From: Lysinibacillus mangiferihumi
Lineage (GTDB): Bacteria > Bacillota > Bacilli > Bacillales_A > Planococcaceae
Assembly (NCBI RefSeq): GCF_003049665.1
Contig: NZ_PYWM01000003.1
Location: forward strand, 1-64,000
Direction: 5' to 3'
Length of the DNA: 64,000 nt
The notes under the pieces were generated by a model that had not been told where the DNA came from, did not search any database, and saw only the letters and a list, made by a program, of their open reading frames with translations. Positions within the stretch are counted from its first letter, which is position 1, and each line of letters begins with the position of its first letter. This document shows positions 27,511-37,197 of the stretch, piece after piece. The position numbers and the translations under genes are program-made.

Positions 27511-29660
27511 GCAAGCCTAATTTTAGTGCAATTGAAATCGAAAACGTATTATCAACTGAAGCTCCTGCGGCGTCAGATGAAAAATTCATGACAAATGAAG
27601 GTATTGAAATTAAAGATATTTATACAAAAGATGACATTAAAGATGTGAAACATTTACATGATGTAGCTGGTATAGCACCGAATACACGTGGACCATACCC
27701 TACTATGTATGTTGCGCGTCCTTGGACAGTTCGTCAGTATGCAGGTTTCTCTACTGCTGAAGAATCAAATGCCTTTTATAAACGTAACCTTGCAATGGGT
27801 CAAAAAGGGCTTTCAGTTGCCTTTGACTTAGCAACGCACCGTGGTTATGATTCAGACCACCCACGCGTTACAGGTGATGTTGGTAAAGCTGGGGTTGCCA
27901 TTGACTCTGTCGAAGATATGAAAATTTTATTTGATCAAATTCCGTTAGACCAAATGTCTGTATCTATGACGATGAATGGTGCTGTACTGCCAGTACTTGC
28001 CTTCTACATCGTTGCTGCTGAAGAGCAAGGGGTAACACCAGACCAGCTAGCTGGAACAATTCAAAATGATATTTTAAAAGAATACATGGTGCGTAACACA
28101 TATATTTATCCACCTGCAATGTCGATGAAAATTATTGCGGACATCTTTGAATATACTGCGAAATTCATGCCGAAATTTAACTCTATTTCTATTTCGGGCT
28201 ACCATATTCAAGAAGCAGGTGCAACAAACGATATTGAACTTGCCTACACGCTAGCCGACGGACTTGAGTATGTTCGTACAGGGTTAAAAGCGGGTATTGA
28301 TATCGATGCCTTTGCACCACGTTTATCATTCTTCTGGGCAATTGGTATGAACTATTACATGGAAGTGGCAAAAATGCGTGCTGCACGCCGTATTTGGGCG
28401 CAAATGATGTCTACGTTCAATCCAAAAAATCCAAAGACATTAGCATTACGTACACACTCACAAACTTCTGGATGGTCTTTAACAGAGCAAGATCCATTCA
28501 ATAACGTGACGCGTACATTAATCGAAGCCAATGCTTCATCAATGGGGCATACGCAATCTCTTCATACGAACGCACTTGACGAAGCAATTGCTTTACCAAC
28601 AGATTTCTCTGCACGTATTGCACGTAATACGCAGTTATTCTTACAAGAAGAAACAGCCATGACAAAAGTGATTGATCCATGGGGTGGTTCATATTATGTT
28701 GAAAAACTAACAGATGAAATCACTGAATCTGCTTGGGCGTTAATCGAAGAAATTGAAGAGCTTGGTGGTATGGCAAAAGCGATTGAAACAGGTCTTCCAA
28801 AGATGAAGGTTGAAGAAGCTGCGGCGAAACGTCAGGCGAAAATTGACTCGAAATCAGAAACAATCGTTGGTGTGAACAAATATCGTCTGGACAAAGAAGA
28901 GCCAATCGACATTCTTGATATCGACAATACACTAGTACGTCAAAAGCAAATTGAGCGTTTAGATGCTATGAAAGCAGCTCGTGATGAGGCAGAAGTACAA
29001 AAACATCTTGCACGCTTAACGAAAGCTGCACAAGATGGTGAGGAAAACCTACTTGCAGTAGCGGTAGATGCAGCGCGTGCTCGTGCATCACTGGGAGAAA
29101 TTTCTGATGCAATCGAAGTTGTATCTGGTCGTCATAAAGCCATCATCCGTTCCATTTCAGGCGTTTATTCTGCTAACTTCTCTGATGAAGAACAAATTAC
29201 TGAAGTGAAAAATATGACAGATGAGTTCCTTGAAAATGAAGGTCGTCGCCCACGTATTTTAGTTGCGAAAATGGGACAAGACGGACATGACCGAGGTGCA
29301 AAAGTCATTGCAACTGGCTATGCTGACTTAGGGTTTGACGTAGATATTTCACCACTATTCATGACACCTGAAGAAACTGCGCAAATGGCTGTTGAAAATG
29401 ACGTACATTGTATCGGCGTATCGTCATTAGCAGCAGGTCACAAAACTTTAGTACCTGCCCTGGTTTCTGAACTGAAAAAACTTGGGCGTGAAGATATTAT
29501 CATTATCGTTGGCGGCGTTATTCCAGCACAAGATTATGAATTCCTTTATGAAGCAGGTGCTGTGGCGATCTTTGGTCCTGGTACAGTGATACCTGTATCT
29601 GCCATTAAAATTATTGAGGAAATCTATAAACGTTTAGGTTACGAGGAAGTGTCTAAATAA
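27507..29660 (+). CDS. mutB: Methylmalonyl-CoA mutase large (alpha) subunit
   Basis: Catalytic adenosylcobalamin-dependent subunit producing succinyl-CoA from methylmalonyl-CoA. The 717-residue protein has the substrate barrel ([20 protein letters not shown] near 69, [18 protein letters not shown] near 152, [16 protein letters not shown] near 312) and a C-terminal B12 domain with [10 protein letters not shown] near 594, where the His coordinates cobalt. AAGGAGG lies inside the end of mutA and the genes overlap by ATGA. Full length. It links the end of valine, isoleucine and odd-chain catabolism to the citric acid cycle. Confidence 0.96.
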   Translation: MSKPNFSAIEIENVLSTEAPAASDEKFMTNEGIEIKDIYTKDDIKDVKHLHDVAGIAPNTRGPYPTMYVARPWTVRQYAGFSTAEESNAFYKRNLAMGQKGLSVAFDLATHRGYDSDHPRVTGDVGKAGVAIDSVEDMKILFDQIPLDQMSVSMTMNGAVLPVLAFYIVAAEEQGVTPDQLAGTIQNDILKEYMVRNTYIYPPAMSMKIIADIFEYTAKFMPKFNSISISGYHIQEAGATNDIELAYTLADGLEYVRTGLKAGIDIDAFAPRLSFFWAIGMNYYMEVAKMRAARRIWAQMMSTFNPKNPKTLALRTHSQTSGWSLTEQDPFNNVTRTLIEANASSMGHTQSLHTNALDEAIALPTDFSARIARNTQLFLQEETAMTKVIDPWGGSYYVEKLTDEITESAWALIEEIEELGGMAKAIETGLPKMKVEEAAAKRQAKIDSKSETIVGVNKYRLDKEEPIDILDIDNTLVRQKQIERLDAMKAARDEAEVQKHLARLTKAAQDGEENLLAVAVDAARARASLGEISDAIEVVSGRHKAIIRSISGVYSANFSDEEQITEVKNMTDEFLENEGRRPRILVAKMGQDGHDRGAKVIATGYADLGFDVDISPLFMTPEETAQMAVENDVHCIGVSSLAAGHKTLVPALVSELKKLGREDIIIIVGGVIPAQDYEFLYEAGAVAIFGPGTVIPVSAIKIIEEIYKRLGYEEVSK

Positions 29661-30757
29661 TGGACAAAAACAAAGGGATGCAGGAAAGTGCTCTATTTGT
29701 CATGGGTGGCGTGGAAGCATCTCACGACGGTATGCAGTATGGTGTACCGAAAAAATTCCGAAAGAAAAAGGCGGACAACCTTAATATACAGAAGCTTGCA
29801 CAAGATGTACGTGCAGGCTCACGTGTACAGTTGTCAAAAGCCATTACGCTCATTGAAAGTTCGAATAGTACCCATAAAGCACAGGCTCAGGAGTTATTAC
29901 AGGAACTTTTACCGCATACAGGCAACAGTGTTCGTATAGGGATTACGGGAGTACCAGGGGCTGGTAAAAGCTCTTTCATTGAAGCTTTCGGAACGATGTT
30001 ATGTGAGATGGGTAAAAAAGTAGCGGTCCTTGCAATAGACCCGAGTTCTTCATTATCAGGGGGCAGTATTTTAGGCGATAAAACGCGCATGGAAGAACTG
30101 GTGAAAAAGCCGAATGCATTCGTTCGTCCATCACCGTCTGCTGGTACCCTAGGGGGTGTCCATAAGAAGACGCGCGAAACGATGCTTGTATGTGAAGCAG
30201 CGGGCTACGATGTCATTTTAATTGAGACAGTTGGTGTTGGACAGAGTGAAACATACGTCCGCGGTATGGTCGATTTCTTCCTGTTGCTCGTGTTAACAGG
30301 TGCAGGAGATGAGCTTCAAGGTATGAAAAAGGGCATCATGGAATTGGCGGATGCAATTGTTGTGCATAAAGCGGATGGTGACAATGTTCGACTAGCGAAA
30401 AAAACCGTTTCCGAATACAAGCAAATATTGCATTTCCTTCAACCTGCAACACCAGGTTGGATGTCTACTGCCATGCCAGTTAGTTCGTGGGAGAAAAAGG
30501 GACTGGATAAAGTGTGGGATACAATCGGTGAATTTAGGCAGACGGTAGAAGCAAATAACTATTGGTCTATCCGACGTCAAAATCAAACGAGAGATTGGTT
30601 CCAATCTATGATTACAGATCATTTAATTGATGCATTTTATGGAGACCCAAATCGCAAGGAACAAGTGCAGTTACTAGAGCGCCAAATCCTCAATGGGCAA
30701 CTAACAGTAACGCAAGGTGTAGATCGTTTATTTAGCGATGAGCAATCACAGAAATAA
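29660..30757 (+). CDS. meaB: MeaB/ArgK-type GTPase, mutase chaperone
   Basis: G3E-family GTPase that protects methylmalonyl-CoA mutase and gates cofactor loading; older annotations call it ArgK or LAO transport ATPase. The 365-residue protein has the P-loop GVPGAGKSSFIEAFG near 99, AIDPSSSLSGGSILGDKTRM near 126, ETVGVGQSE near 190 and the NKxD-like VVHKADGD near 236. It begins within the mutB stop (TAATG), so it is made with the mutase. Confidence 0.95.
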   Translation: MDKNKGMQESALFVMGGVEASHDGMQYGVPKKFRKKKADNLNIQKLAQDVRAGSRVQLSKAITLIESSNSTHKAQAQELLQELLPHTGNSVRIGITGVPGAGKSSFIEAFGTMLCEMGKKVAVLAIDPSSSLSGGSILGDKTRMEELVKKPNAFVRPSPSAGTLGGVHKKTRETMLVCEAAGYDVILIETVGVGQSETYVRGMVDFFLLLVLTGAGDELQGMKKGIMELADAIVVHKADGDNVRLAKKTVSEYKQILHFLQPATPGWMSTAMPVSSWEKKGLDKVWDTIGEFRQTVEANNYWSIRRQNQTRDWFQSMITDHLIDAFYGDPNRKEQVQLLERQILNGQLTVTQGVDRLFSDEQSQK

Positions 30758-30892
30758 TGTACGCTTTTATATGAGCATGTAGGTGCACAAAAGCATCACT
30801 TACTGCTATGATAGGAGATGTATGAGCGCTTTCAACCTAAAGTTATGCAAAGCAAATGAAGACAGCGCGAAATTGAAAGGAGCTATCGCTTT

Positions 30893-31333
30893 ATGAATAT
30901 GGATTACGATTTATTTATGCAAGAAATTTTAAAAACAGCACGTGCAGAAATTGAGGCTGCAGGATACGAGCAATTACGCACGCCTGAAGCTGTTGAAGAG
31001 GCGTTTGCTCGTCCAGGTACAACATTAGTTATGGTCAATTCAGTATGTGGCTGTGCAGGGGGCATTGCTCGTCCAGCAGCAGCGCAATGTGTGCATTACG
31101 ATAAAAGACCAGATCATTTAGTTACTGTCTTTGCAGGTCAAGATAAAGAAGCGACAGCAGCTGCTCGTTATCACTTCGGTGAAGACCACTTACCATCTTC
31201 TCCATCATTTGTTCTTTTAAAAGATGGACAAGTCGTAGCAGAAGTGGGTCGCTATGAAATCGAAGGCCATGATCCAATGTCAGTAGTGACAAACTTACAA
31301 GCAAATTTTGAAGAATATTGTGAAGAGCTATAA
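30893..31333 (+). CDS. brxB: Bacilliredoxin BrxB (YqiW family)
   Basis: Thioredoxin-fold protein that removes bacillithiol from S-bacillithiolated proteins after oxidative stress. The 146-residue protein carries the family CGC active site in [18 protein letters not shown] near 52-54 and [20 protein letters not shown]. The N-terminus [12 protein letters not shown] and the genomic position (before yqjA, as yqiW in B. subtilis) favour BrxB over BrxA. AAAGGAG lies 10 nt before the ATG. Single gene with its own terminator. Confidence 0.92.
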   Translation: MNMDYDLFMQEILKTARAEIEAAGYEQLRTPEAVEEAFARPGTTLVMVNSVCGCAGGIARPAAAQCVHYDKRPDHLVTVFAGQDKEATAAARYHFGEDHLPSSPSFVLLKDGQVVAEVGRYEIEGHDPMSVVTNLQANFEEYCEEL

Positions 31334-31382
31334 AGTTTATTAACACCTACATGGTGCGCTCAACATAAGTTTAGCTTTTATT

Positions 31383-31424
31383 GATTTGACTAAAGTGACT
31401 AGTGCACTTTAGTCAAATCCTTTT
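31383..31424 (+). terminator. terminator after brxB
   Basis: GATTTGACTAAAGTG and CACTTTAGTCAAATC are a perfect 15-bp inverted repeat with a 7-nt loop, followed by CTTTT. The stem is strong and the U tract is short. Confidence 0.7.
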
Positions 31425-31542
31425 GGAATTTTTGTAATATTGGCTAAATATATGTGCAACACAATAAAAGTTTAAATAGATAAGATGAGCTTCTAATGAA
31501 TAACTATTCGTTATGAATGCTGCAGGATGGGAGGCAGTCGAC

Positions 31543-32520
31543 TTGAAGAAATTTTCAATCGGCTATCGTACATTAAAAACAGCAGTCGGAGCAGCAATCG
31601 CCATTGCGATTGCGCAGTATTTTGAATTGGCTTCATATGCTTCAGCCGGTATTCTAACGATTCTATGTGTGCAGCCAACAAAGAAAAAATCCCTTCATGC
31701 TGCTTATACTCGCTTTGTCGCAAGCATTATTGGTATGCTGTATGCATTTTTGAGCTTTGAGCTATTTTCTTATCACCCGTTAACATTGGCAGGAATGCTT
31801 GTATTGTTTATACCGACGATTGTTTCGTTAAAGGTAGCAGATGGCTTTGTATCAAGTGCGGTGATTATTATGCATATTTACGCAGCTAAGGGCTTTTCGT
31901 ATGATTTGGTAACGAATGAGTTAGCCTTGATGGCTATTGGTTATGGTACGGGAATCGCCATTAATATGTATATGCCAGACATTCAAAAGGAATTAAATTA
32001 CTATAGAGTTAAAATAGAGGAACTTTACAGTAAGATTTTTTTAGAAATTGCCAGCTATTTAAGACAAGGTGATACGTTATGGGATGGACAAGAACTGATT
32101 CAAGCAGTCAAAACGTTGAATGATGCAAAATCATTAGCCTTTAAAGATGTAGAAAATCATTTTACTCGTAGACAAAATGACTATTATGTCTATTTCGATA
32201 TGCGTGAGCAACAGCTTGAAATTATTGAACGAGTTCTCCCGAAAATAACGGCATTACCTGTTATAGTACAAGAGGCGGAAATTGTGGCAGACTTTGTCCA
32301 AGACCTTGGGGAGCATGTCCATTCAGGAAATACGGCAGGTCGTTATAGAGAAAAATTAGAGTTAGCGAAGAGAGATTTTGCGAAACTACCTTTACCTACA
32401 AACCATCAAGAGTTTATTGCGCAAGCAGCGCTTTATCAATTCATTGAAGAAATGGATCGGTATTTAGAAATAAAGCAATCATTTAAGGGTTTAAAGGTAG
32501 AAAGAAAGCGCCCACAGTAG
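31543..32520 (+). CDS. yqjA: YqjA-like membrane protein, putative aromatic acid exporter family
   Basis: A 325-residue membrane protein with about four N-terminal membrane segments (roughly 10-130) and a helical cytoplasmic C-terminal domain, the architecture of the YqjA/putative aromatic acid exporter family. YASAGILTILCVQPTKKKSL near 30-50 closely resembles B. subtilis YqjA. The substrate is unknown. TTG at 31543 is chosen because GGGAGG lies 8 nt upstream and the protein then begins LKKFSIGYRTLKTA, as in homologues; the ATG at 31513 precedes that site. Its end overlaps a hairpin shared with the converging small gene. Confidence 0.8.
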   Translation: MKKFSIGYRTLKTAVGAAIAIAIAQYFELASYASAGILTILCVQPTKKKSLHAAYTRFVASIIGMLYAFLSFELFSYHPLTLAGMLVLFIPTIVSLKVADGFVSSAVIIMHIYAAKGFSYDLVTNELALMAIGYGTGIAINMYMPDIQKELNYYRVKIEELYSKIFLEIASYLRQGDTLWDGQELIQAVKTLNDAKSLAFKDVENHFTRRQNDYYVYFDMREQQLEIIERVLPKITALPVIVQEAEIVADFVQDLGEHVHSGNTAGRYREKLELAKRDFAKLPLPTNHQEFIAQAALYQFIEEMDRYLEIKQSFKGLKVERKRPQ

Positions 32521-32532
32521 CGTGGACGCTTT
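32505..32532. terminator. hairpin at the yqjA 3' end
   Basis: AAAGCGCCCAC pairs with GTGGACGCTTT, apart from one mismatch, around the yqjA stop codon. It lies between converging genes. U tracts are poor on both sides, so termination may be weak. Confidence 0.5.
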
Positions 32533-32540
32533 GCATTTTC

Positions 32541-32636
32541 TTAAACTAGCATTGATAAACCGAATGCAAGAGATGAGATGACCATGATGGCAATCATGGC
32601 ATAAACAACGACTTTTTGAAATTTTTTATTACTCAT
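32541..32636 (-). CDS. prli42: 31-residue membrane miniprotein resembling stressosome anchor Prli42
   Basis: On the minus strand AAGGAGCG precedes an ATG that opens 31 codons: a basic start MSNKKFQKVVVYAM, then one membrane helix IAIMVISSLAFGLSMLV, then stop. Size, basic N-terminus with K/Q residues and single helix match Prli42, the membrane peptide that anchors the RsbR stressosome in Listeria and is conserved in Bacillales. The identification rests on remembered similarity. It converges on yqjA and diverges from mce. No other stressosome gene is in the window. Confidence 0.7.
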   Translation of the reverse strand: MSNKKFQKVVVYAMIAIMVISSLAFGLSMLV

Positions 32637-32761
32637 ATGCTCGTTCGCTCCTTCTTTTCTTATAAATAGTTTAGCAAATCTGAAAAATTTCTCAAGTAGT
32701 AGAGTTTTGACAAAAAAATCTGTAAAATAGGTTATGTACCATAACAGAAGGAGATGTCACC

Positions 32762-33175
32762 ATGGAGAGAGTAGACCATATTGGGATTGCAGTGCGCGAT
32801 CTAGATGAACGCATTACATATTATACAGAAACTTTAGGTTTAAAGTTGCTGAAAGTGGAAGAGGTTGAATCTCAACAGGTTCGTGTTGCTTTTATTGACG
32901 CTGGCAATGTGAAAATTGAGTTACTTGAACCGATGAGCGACAAAAGCGCTATTCACGGATTCATCGAAAAACGTGGCGAAGGCATTCACCATGTTGCATT
33001 CGGTGTAACAGGAATTCGTGAACGTATGGCAGAACTTCGTGAAAAAGGCGTGCGTCTTTTGTCGGAAGAGCCAGGACCAGGTGCAGGTGGCGCAGAGGTT
33101 GCTTTCATGCATCCTAAATCATCTTTCGGTGTGTTATATGAATTATGCGATAAAAGTGGAAAAGGGGAAAAGTGA
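32762..33175 (+). CDS. mce: Methylmalonyl-CoA epimerase
   Basis: Interconverts (S)- and (R)-methylmalonyl-CoA, linking the carboxylase product to the mutase. The 137-residue VOC-fold metalloenzyme has paired modules: VDHIGIAVRDLDERITYYTE near 4 (first His ligand), ELLEPM near 47, GIHHVAFGV near 75 (His ligand) and YELCDKSG at the end (Glu ligand). GAAGGAGATG precedes the ATG. Its stop overlaps the carboxylase start, so the two are translationally coupled. Confidence 0.94.
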   Translation: MERVDHIGIAVRDLDERITYYTETLGLKLLKVEEVESQQVRVAFIDAGNVKIELLEPMSDKSAIHGFIEKRGEGIHHVAFGVTGIRERMAELREKGVRLLSEEPGPGAGGAEVAFMHPKSSFGVLYELCDKSGKGEK

Positions 33176-34728
33176 TTAGTATGGATATGTTCGACAAAAT
33201 TAATGACTTATATGATCGTAAGACGGTAATTGAGCTTGGCGGTGGCTATGAACGCATCGAAAAGCAACATGATAAAGGTAAATTAACAGCTCGTGAGCGT
33301 ATTGAATTATTACTAGACGAAGGTACGTTTTTCGAGATTAACCCATTCATTACACACCGTACAGTAGACTTCGGTATGGACAAAATGGAAGGCCCTGGCG
33401 ATGGTGTAGTAACAGGCTTTGGTAAAATTAACGGACGTCCAGTTTACTTATTCTCTCAAGATTTCACTGTTTTTGGTGGAGCGCTTGGTGAAATGCACGC
33501 TAAAAAAATGGCGACAGTAATGGATCTAGCAGCTAAAAACGGCACACCGTTTATCGGTATTAACGATTCAGGTGGCGCGCGTATTCAAGAGGGTGTTCTT
33601 TCTCTTGATGGTTACGGACATATCTTCTACCGTAATGCGATTTACTCTGGAGTAATTCCACAAATCTCTGTTATTATGGGACCTTGTGCAGGTGGAGCTG
33701 TTTATTCTCCAGCTATCACAGACTTTATCTTAATGGTTGATAAAACATCTCAAATGTTTATTACTGGACCAAAAGTAATTGAAACAGTAACAGGTGAAAA
33801 AATCTCTGCTGAAGACCTAGGTGGTTCAAAAGTAAACAATGCAGTAAGTGGTAACGCTCACTTCCGTGCACCATCTGAAGAAGCGGCAATCAATCAAATT
33901 AAACAATTATTAAGCTATTTACCACAAAATAATAAAGAAAAAGCACCACGTCAACCACGACCAGAAGGTGACGATTACCGTCCAGAAATCGTGGATACTG
34001 TGCCAATCGAAACAACGCGCCCATACGATGTGCGTAAAGTTGTAGAACAAGTAGTGGACGAAGGTTCATTCATGGAAGTTCACTCAGAATTTGCGAAAAA
34101 TGTCGTAGTTGGTTTTGCACGTATTGCTGGTGAATCTGTAGGTCTTGTATGTAACCAACCAAAAGTATTAGCTGGTGGTCTTGATATCGATTCTTCAGAT
34201 AAGGCAGCTCGTTTCATTCGTACTTGTGATGCTTATAATGTGCCAATTATCACATTTGAAGACGTTTCTGGTTTCTTCCCAGGCGTAAAACAAGAGCACG
34301 GTGGTATTATCCGTCATGGTGCGAAAATCCTTTATGCATACTCTGAAGCAACTGTACCAAAAATTACAGTTATTCTACGTAAAGCATATGGTGGTGCGTA
34401 CGTTGCACTTAACTCTAAATCAATCGGTGCTGACTTAGTATTCTCTTGGCCAAACGCTGAAATCGCAGTAATGGGTGCAGCAGGTGCAGCAAATATTATC
34501 TTTGCTCGTGAAATTGCGAAGTCTGAAGATCCAGAAGCAACTCGTGCAGCAAAAATTGAAGAGTACAAAGAGAAATTCGCAAATCCTTATGTTGCGGCAT
34601 CTCGTGGTATGGTAGACGATGTTATTGATCCTCGTGATACGCGTATCAAACTTATTCAAGCTCTAGATATGTTGTCAAACAAGCACGAAACACGTCCAGA
34701 GAAAAAACACGGAAACATTCCACTATAA
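33172..34728 (+). CDS. Acyl-CoA carboxylase beta subunit (propionyl-CoA carboxylase or methylmalonyl-CoA decarboxylase alpha type)
   Basis: Carboxyltransferase subunit of about 518 residues with two crotonase-like halves. Features include GKLTARERIELLLDEGTFFE near 39, SQDFTVFGGALGEMHAKKM near 99, the first oxyanion region GPCAGGAVYSPAITDF near 167 and the second GGAYVALNSKSIGADL near 406. It corresponds to B. subtilis YqjD. With biotinylated partner subunits it would carboxylate propionyl-CoA; none is encoded nearby, so it must borrow a biotin carboxylase/carrier or act in another complex. GTG at 33172 overlaps the mce stop (GTGA); ATG at 33181 is an alternative. Confidence 0.9.
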   Translation: MISMDMFDKINDLYDRKTVIELGGGYERIEKQHDKGKLTARERIELLLDEGTFFEINPFITHRTVDFGMDKMEGPGDGVVTGFGKINGRPVYLFSQDFTVFGGALGEMHAKKMATVMDLAAKNGTPFIGINDSGGARIQEGVLSLDGYGHIFYRNAIYSGVIPQISVIMGPCAGGAVYSPAITDFILMVDKTSQMFITGPKVIETVTGEKISAEDLGGSKVNNAVSGNAHFRAPSEEAAINQIKQLLSYLPQNNKEKAPRQPRPEGDDYRPEIVDTVPIETTRPYDVRKVVEQVVDEGSFMEVHSEFAKNVVVGFARIAGESVGLVCNQPKVLAGGLDIDSSDKAARFIRTCDAYNVPIITFEDVSGFFPGVKQEHGGIIRHGAKILYAYSEATVPKITVILRKAYGGAYVALNSKSIGADLVFSWPNAEIAVMGAAGAANIIFAREIAKSEDPEATRAAKIEEYKEKFANPYVAASRGMVDDVIDPRDTRIKLIQALDMLSNKHETRPEKKHGNIPL

Positions 34729-34735
34729 GTTGGAC

Positions 34736-34768
34736 AAACCCAGTAGCCAGTTGGCTGCTGGGTTTTTT
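34736..34768 (+). terminator. terminator after the carboxylase gene
   Basis: AAACCCAGTAGCCA pairs with TGGCTGCTGGGTTT, one wobble pair, followed by a run of T. The tip is very tight. Confidence 0.85.
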
Positions 34769-34862
34769 AGATGGAACGACTAAAAAATATATTGAAAAAA
34801 TGACAGATAATTGAAACATTATGGCGACTCACCCGTACAAATAGGTAAGGGAGTTGAGATGA

Positions 34863-35816
34863 ATGGAGTGGCAACAATTACAGTCTGAGCAGGAAAAACT
34901 TCATGCCCAGCTAAGAAATGTTAATAGATTAAGTGAAAAAAAGCTTTTAATTGAAGGACAAATCGAGCATGCAAGGCAGGAAATTTCCAAACATTCTATA
35001 GAACTCAATCAAATTCGAATCAAACTTGATAAGCTCGAAGGCTTTTCATTTATGAATATGATTCGAACTTGGACAGGGCAACAAGATGAGCTAAGAGCGG
35101 AGAAAGTCGATAAAGCAGCAATTTTGGAATTGAAAAGCAATGAAGCCAAAAAAATGCTATATGATTTAACAATCGACCTGGAGCAAGTGAATCACATGCT
35201 CACCCAATCGAATGAAAAACCATTGCAACAAGCGCTAAGTCGTCTACAAGAAAAAAAGCAAAGCTATCTTCAACTACACGAGCCTGAATATGCGCACAAA
35301 TTGGAACAGCTTGCGAATGAAGAAGTGATGACGAAGCAGTTAATTTTTGAGATAACTGAAGCAGAGGAAGCGGGGGATATTGCGCTAACTAAATTAGGTC
35401 AGGCAGCAGCATCACTGCATTCAGCGAGCGGATTTTCCACATGGGATACGTTTTTTGGAGGTGGCATTATTGCCACACATTTAAAACATGATGCGCTTGA
35501 TAAAACCGAAAGCTATCTTCATAATGCCCAAATTGCCTTGCAACGTTTTCATAATGAATTGCTTGATGTCCAAGATTTGTCTACCCAGTCTTTGCATGTT
35601 GAGGCAGATGGATTTGTAAAATTTGCGGATTATTTCTTTGATGATATTTTTTCTGCTTGGTCAGTCCATTCAAAAATATCAACAGCAAGAGAGCAAGTAT
35701 CCCGTGTACAAGATGACGTACATAATACAATTAGACGTTTACAGGAAAAACATCATAAAGCAGTAGCTCATTTAGAAGAATTACAGAAGGAAAAAAAGGC
35801 GATTTTACAAATTTAA
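34863..35816 (+). CDS. Hypothetical coiled-coil protein
   Basis: A 317-residue soluble protein not recognised as any family. It is rich in Glu, Gln, Lys and Leu, with heptad-like helices over about 1-60, 75-155 and 265-317. Between them (about 165-255) is a more globular part containing GFSTWDTFFGGGIIATHLKH. No signal peptide or catalytic motif is seen. GGGAG lies about 10 nt before the ATG. It stands alone between two terminators. A structural or scaffold role is plausible but unproven. Confidence 0.75.
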   Translation: MEWQQLQSEQEKLHAQLRNVNRLSEKKLLIEGQIEHARQEISKHSIELNQIRIKLDKLEGFSFMNMIRTWTGQQDELRAEKVDKAAILELKSNEAKKMLYDLTIDLEQVNHMLTQSNEKPLQQALSRLQEKKQSYLQLHEPEYAHKLEQLANEEVMTKQLIFEITEAEEAGDIALTKLGQAAASLHSASGFSTWDTFFGGGIIATHLKHDALDKTESYLHNAQIALQRFHNELLDVQDLSTQSLHVEADGFVKFADYFFDDIFSAWSVHSKISTAREQVSRVQDDVHNTIRRLQEKHHKAVAHLEELQKEKKAILQI

Positions 35817-35838
35817 CAGCGAAACCGAGTCAAAAGAG

Positions 35839-35880
35839 AAAAAGTGTTAGATTGCTTGTGAGCAATCTAACACTTTTTTT
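35839..35880. terminator. repeated terminator element, copy 1
   Basis: AAAGTGTTAGATTGCT and AGCAATCTAACACTTT form a perfect 16-bp stem with a TGTG tip, followed by T7 and GCTG. Near-identical elements occur at 57871 and 62927; the arms and flanks (GAGAAAAAGTGTTAGATTG, CACTTTTTTGCTG) are conserved while only the loop varies. Confidence 0.9.
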
Positions 35881-36057
35881 GCTGTGAACGCTAGGGCGCT
35901 TGCTAAAGGGTTACCAACGATTCATGGATTGCTACGGAATTAAAAGACAAAATAAAGAAGTTACTACTAGCGTATTATTCCAACTCTTCAGTCATTGTGC
36001 TAAACTAATACTTATATTATGACGTGGAAAACACGTAAATCAAGGGAGTCTTACAAC

Positions 36058-37179
36058 ATGACAAGTCGTTTAGTAGAAGAGTTTTTTGAGCTCGTACAAA
36101 TCGATTCAGAAACAAAACATGAACAATTAATTGCGCCGGTATTAATCGACAAATTAACAGCACTTGGTTTTACAGTAGTGCAAGATGATGCACATACTCG
36201 AAATGGTCATGGAGCTGGCAATATTATTGCGACATTAAAAGGTTCATTAGACATTGAGCCAATCTATTTTACTTCTCATATGGATACAGTTGTACCAGGA
36301 AAGGGCATTAAACCGTCTCTACGTGAAGATGGTTACATCGTTTCTGATGGCACAACGATTTTAGGCGCAGACGATAAAGCGGGTCTAGCAGCGATGTTTG
36401 AAATGGTAAAACGCTTAAAAGAACAGCAAATTGAACATGGTGATATCGAGTTCATCATTACAGCAGGAGAAGAAAGCGGACTTGTGGGGGCGAAAGAATT
36501 GGACCCTTCAATTATTCGTGCAAAATACGGCTTTGCGGTAGATAGTGATGGCAAAGTAGGTGGAATCGTGACAGCAGCGCCATTCCAAGCGAAAATTTTT
36601 GCTAAAATCATCGGCAAAACAGCGCATGCAGGCGTTGCTCCTGAAAAAGGTGTGTCAGCGATTACAGTTGCGTCAAAATGTATTGCACAAATGAAGCTTG
36701 GGCGTTTGGACGAAGAAACAACAGCTAATATTGGTCGCTTTGAAGGCGGTCAAGCAACGAATATAGTGTGCGATGAAGTAACGATTTTAGCAGAAGCACG
36801 TTCTATTGATAAGACAAAACTTGACGCTCAAACGAAACATATGCAAGATACGTTTGAACAAGTTGCCGCTGCAATGGGGGCACGTGCAGAGATAGAAGTG
36901 AAACTAATGTATCCTGGTTTCCGTGTTACAGAGTCAGACAAAGTGGTTCAAGTAGCAATGGCAGCAGCCCGCAACATTGACCGCACGCCACAACTAGGTA
37001 TATCTGGTGGCGGATCAGATGCCAATATTATTGCAGGCTTTGGTATCCCTACTGTGAACTTGTCAGTAGGCTATGAAGATATTCATACAACAAATGAAAA
37101 GATTCCTGTAGAAGAATTAGAAAAACTAGCAGATTTACTTGTGGAAATTGTGAAAGAGTCAGCTAAACACGAGCGCTAA
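36058..37179 (+). CDS. M20 family metallopeptidase (tripeptidase T-like, YqjE)
   Basis: Zinc-dependent cytoplasmic aminopeptidase of the PepT branch, 373 residues. Metal and catalytic motifs are FTSHMDTVVPG near 80, GADDKAGLAA near 111 and TAGEESGLVGAKEL near 145. A dimerisation domain (about 180-290, KTAHAGVAPEKGVSAI) and a final metal His in EDIHTTNE follow. The ATG at 36058 is used because AAGGGAG precedes it; the frame open from 36019 lacks one. It matches B. subtilis yqjE in order, after the carboxylase gene. Confidence 0.9.
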   Translation: MTSRLVEEFFELVQIDSETKHEQLIAPVLIDKLTALGFTVVQDDAHTRNGHGAGNIIATLKGSLDIEPIYFTSHMDTVVPGKGIKPSLREDGYIVSDGTTILGADDKAGLAAMFEMVKRLKEQQIEHGDIEFIITAGEESGLVGAKELDPSIIRAKYGFAVDSDGKVGGIVTAAPFQAKIFAKIIGKTAHAGVAPEKGVSAITVASKCIAQMKLGRLDEETTANIGRFEGGQATNIVCDEVTILAEARSIDKTKLDAQTKHMQDTFEQVAAAMGARAEIEVKLMYPGFRVTESDKVVQVAMAAARNIDRTPQLGISGGGSDANIIAGFGIPTVNLSVGYEDIHTTNEKIPVEELEKLADLLVEIVKESAKHER

Positions 37180-37197
37180 AAAGAAGGAAGTGACCTA

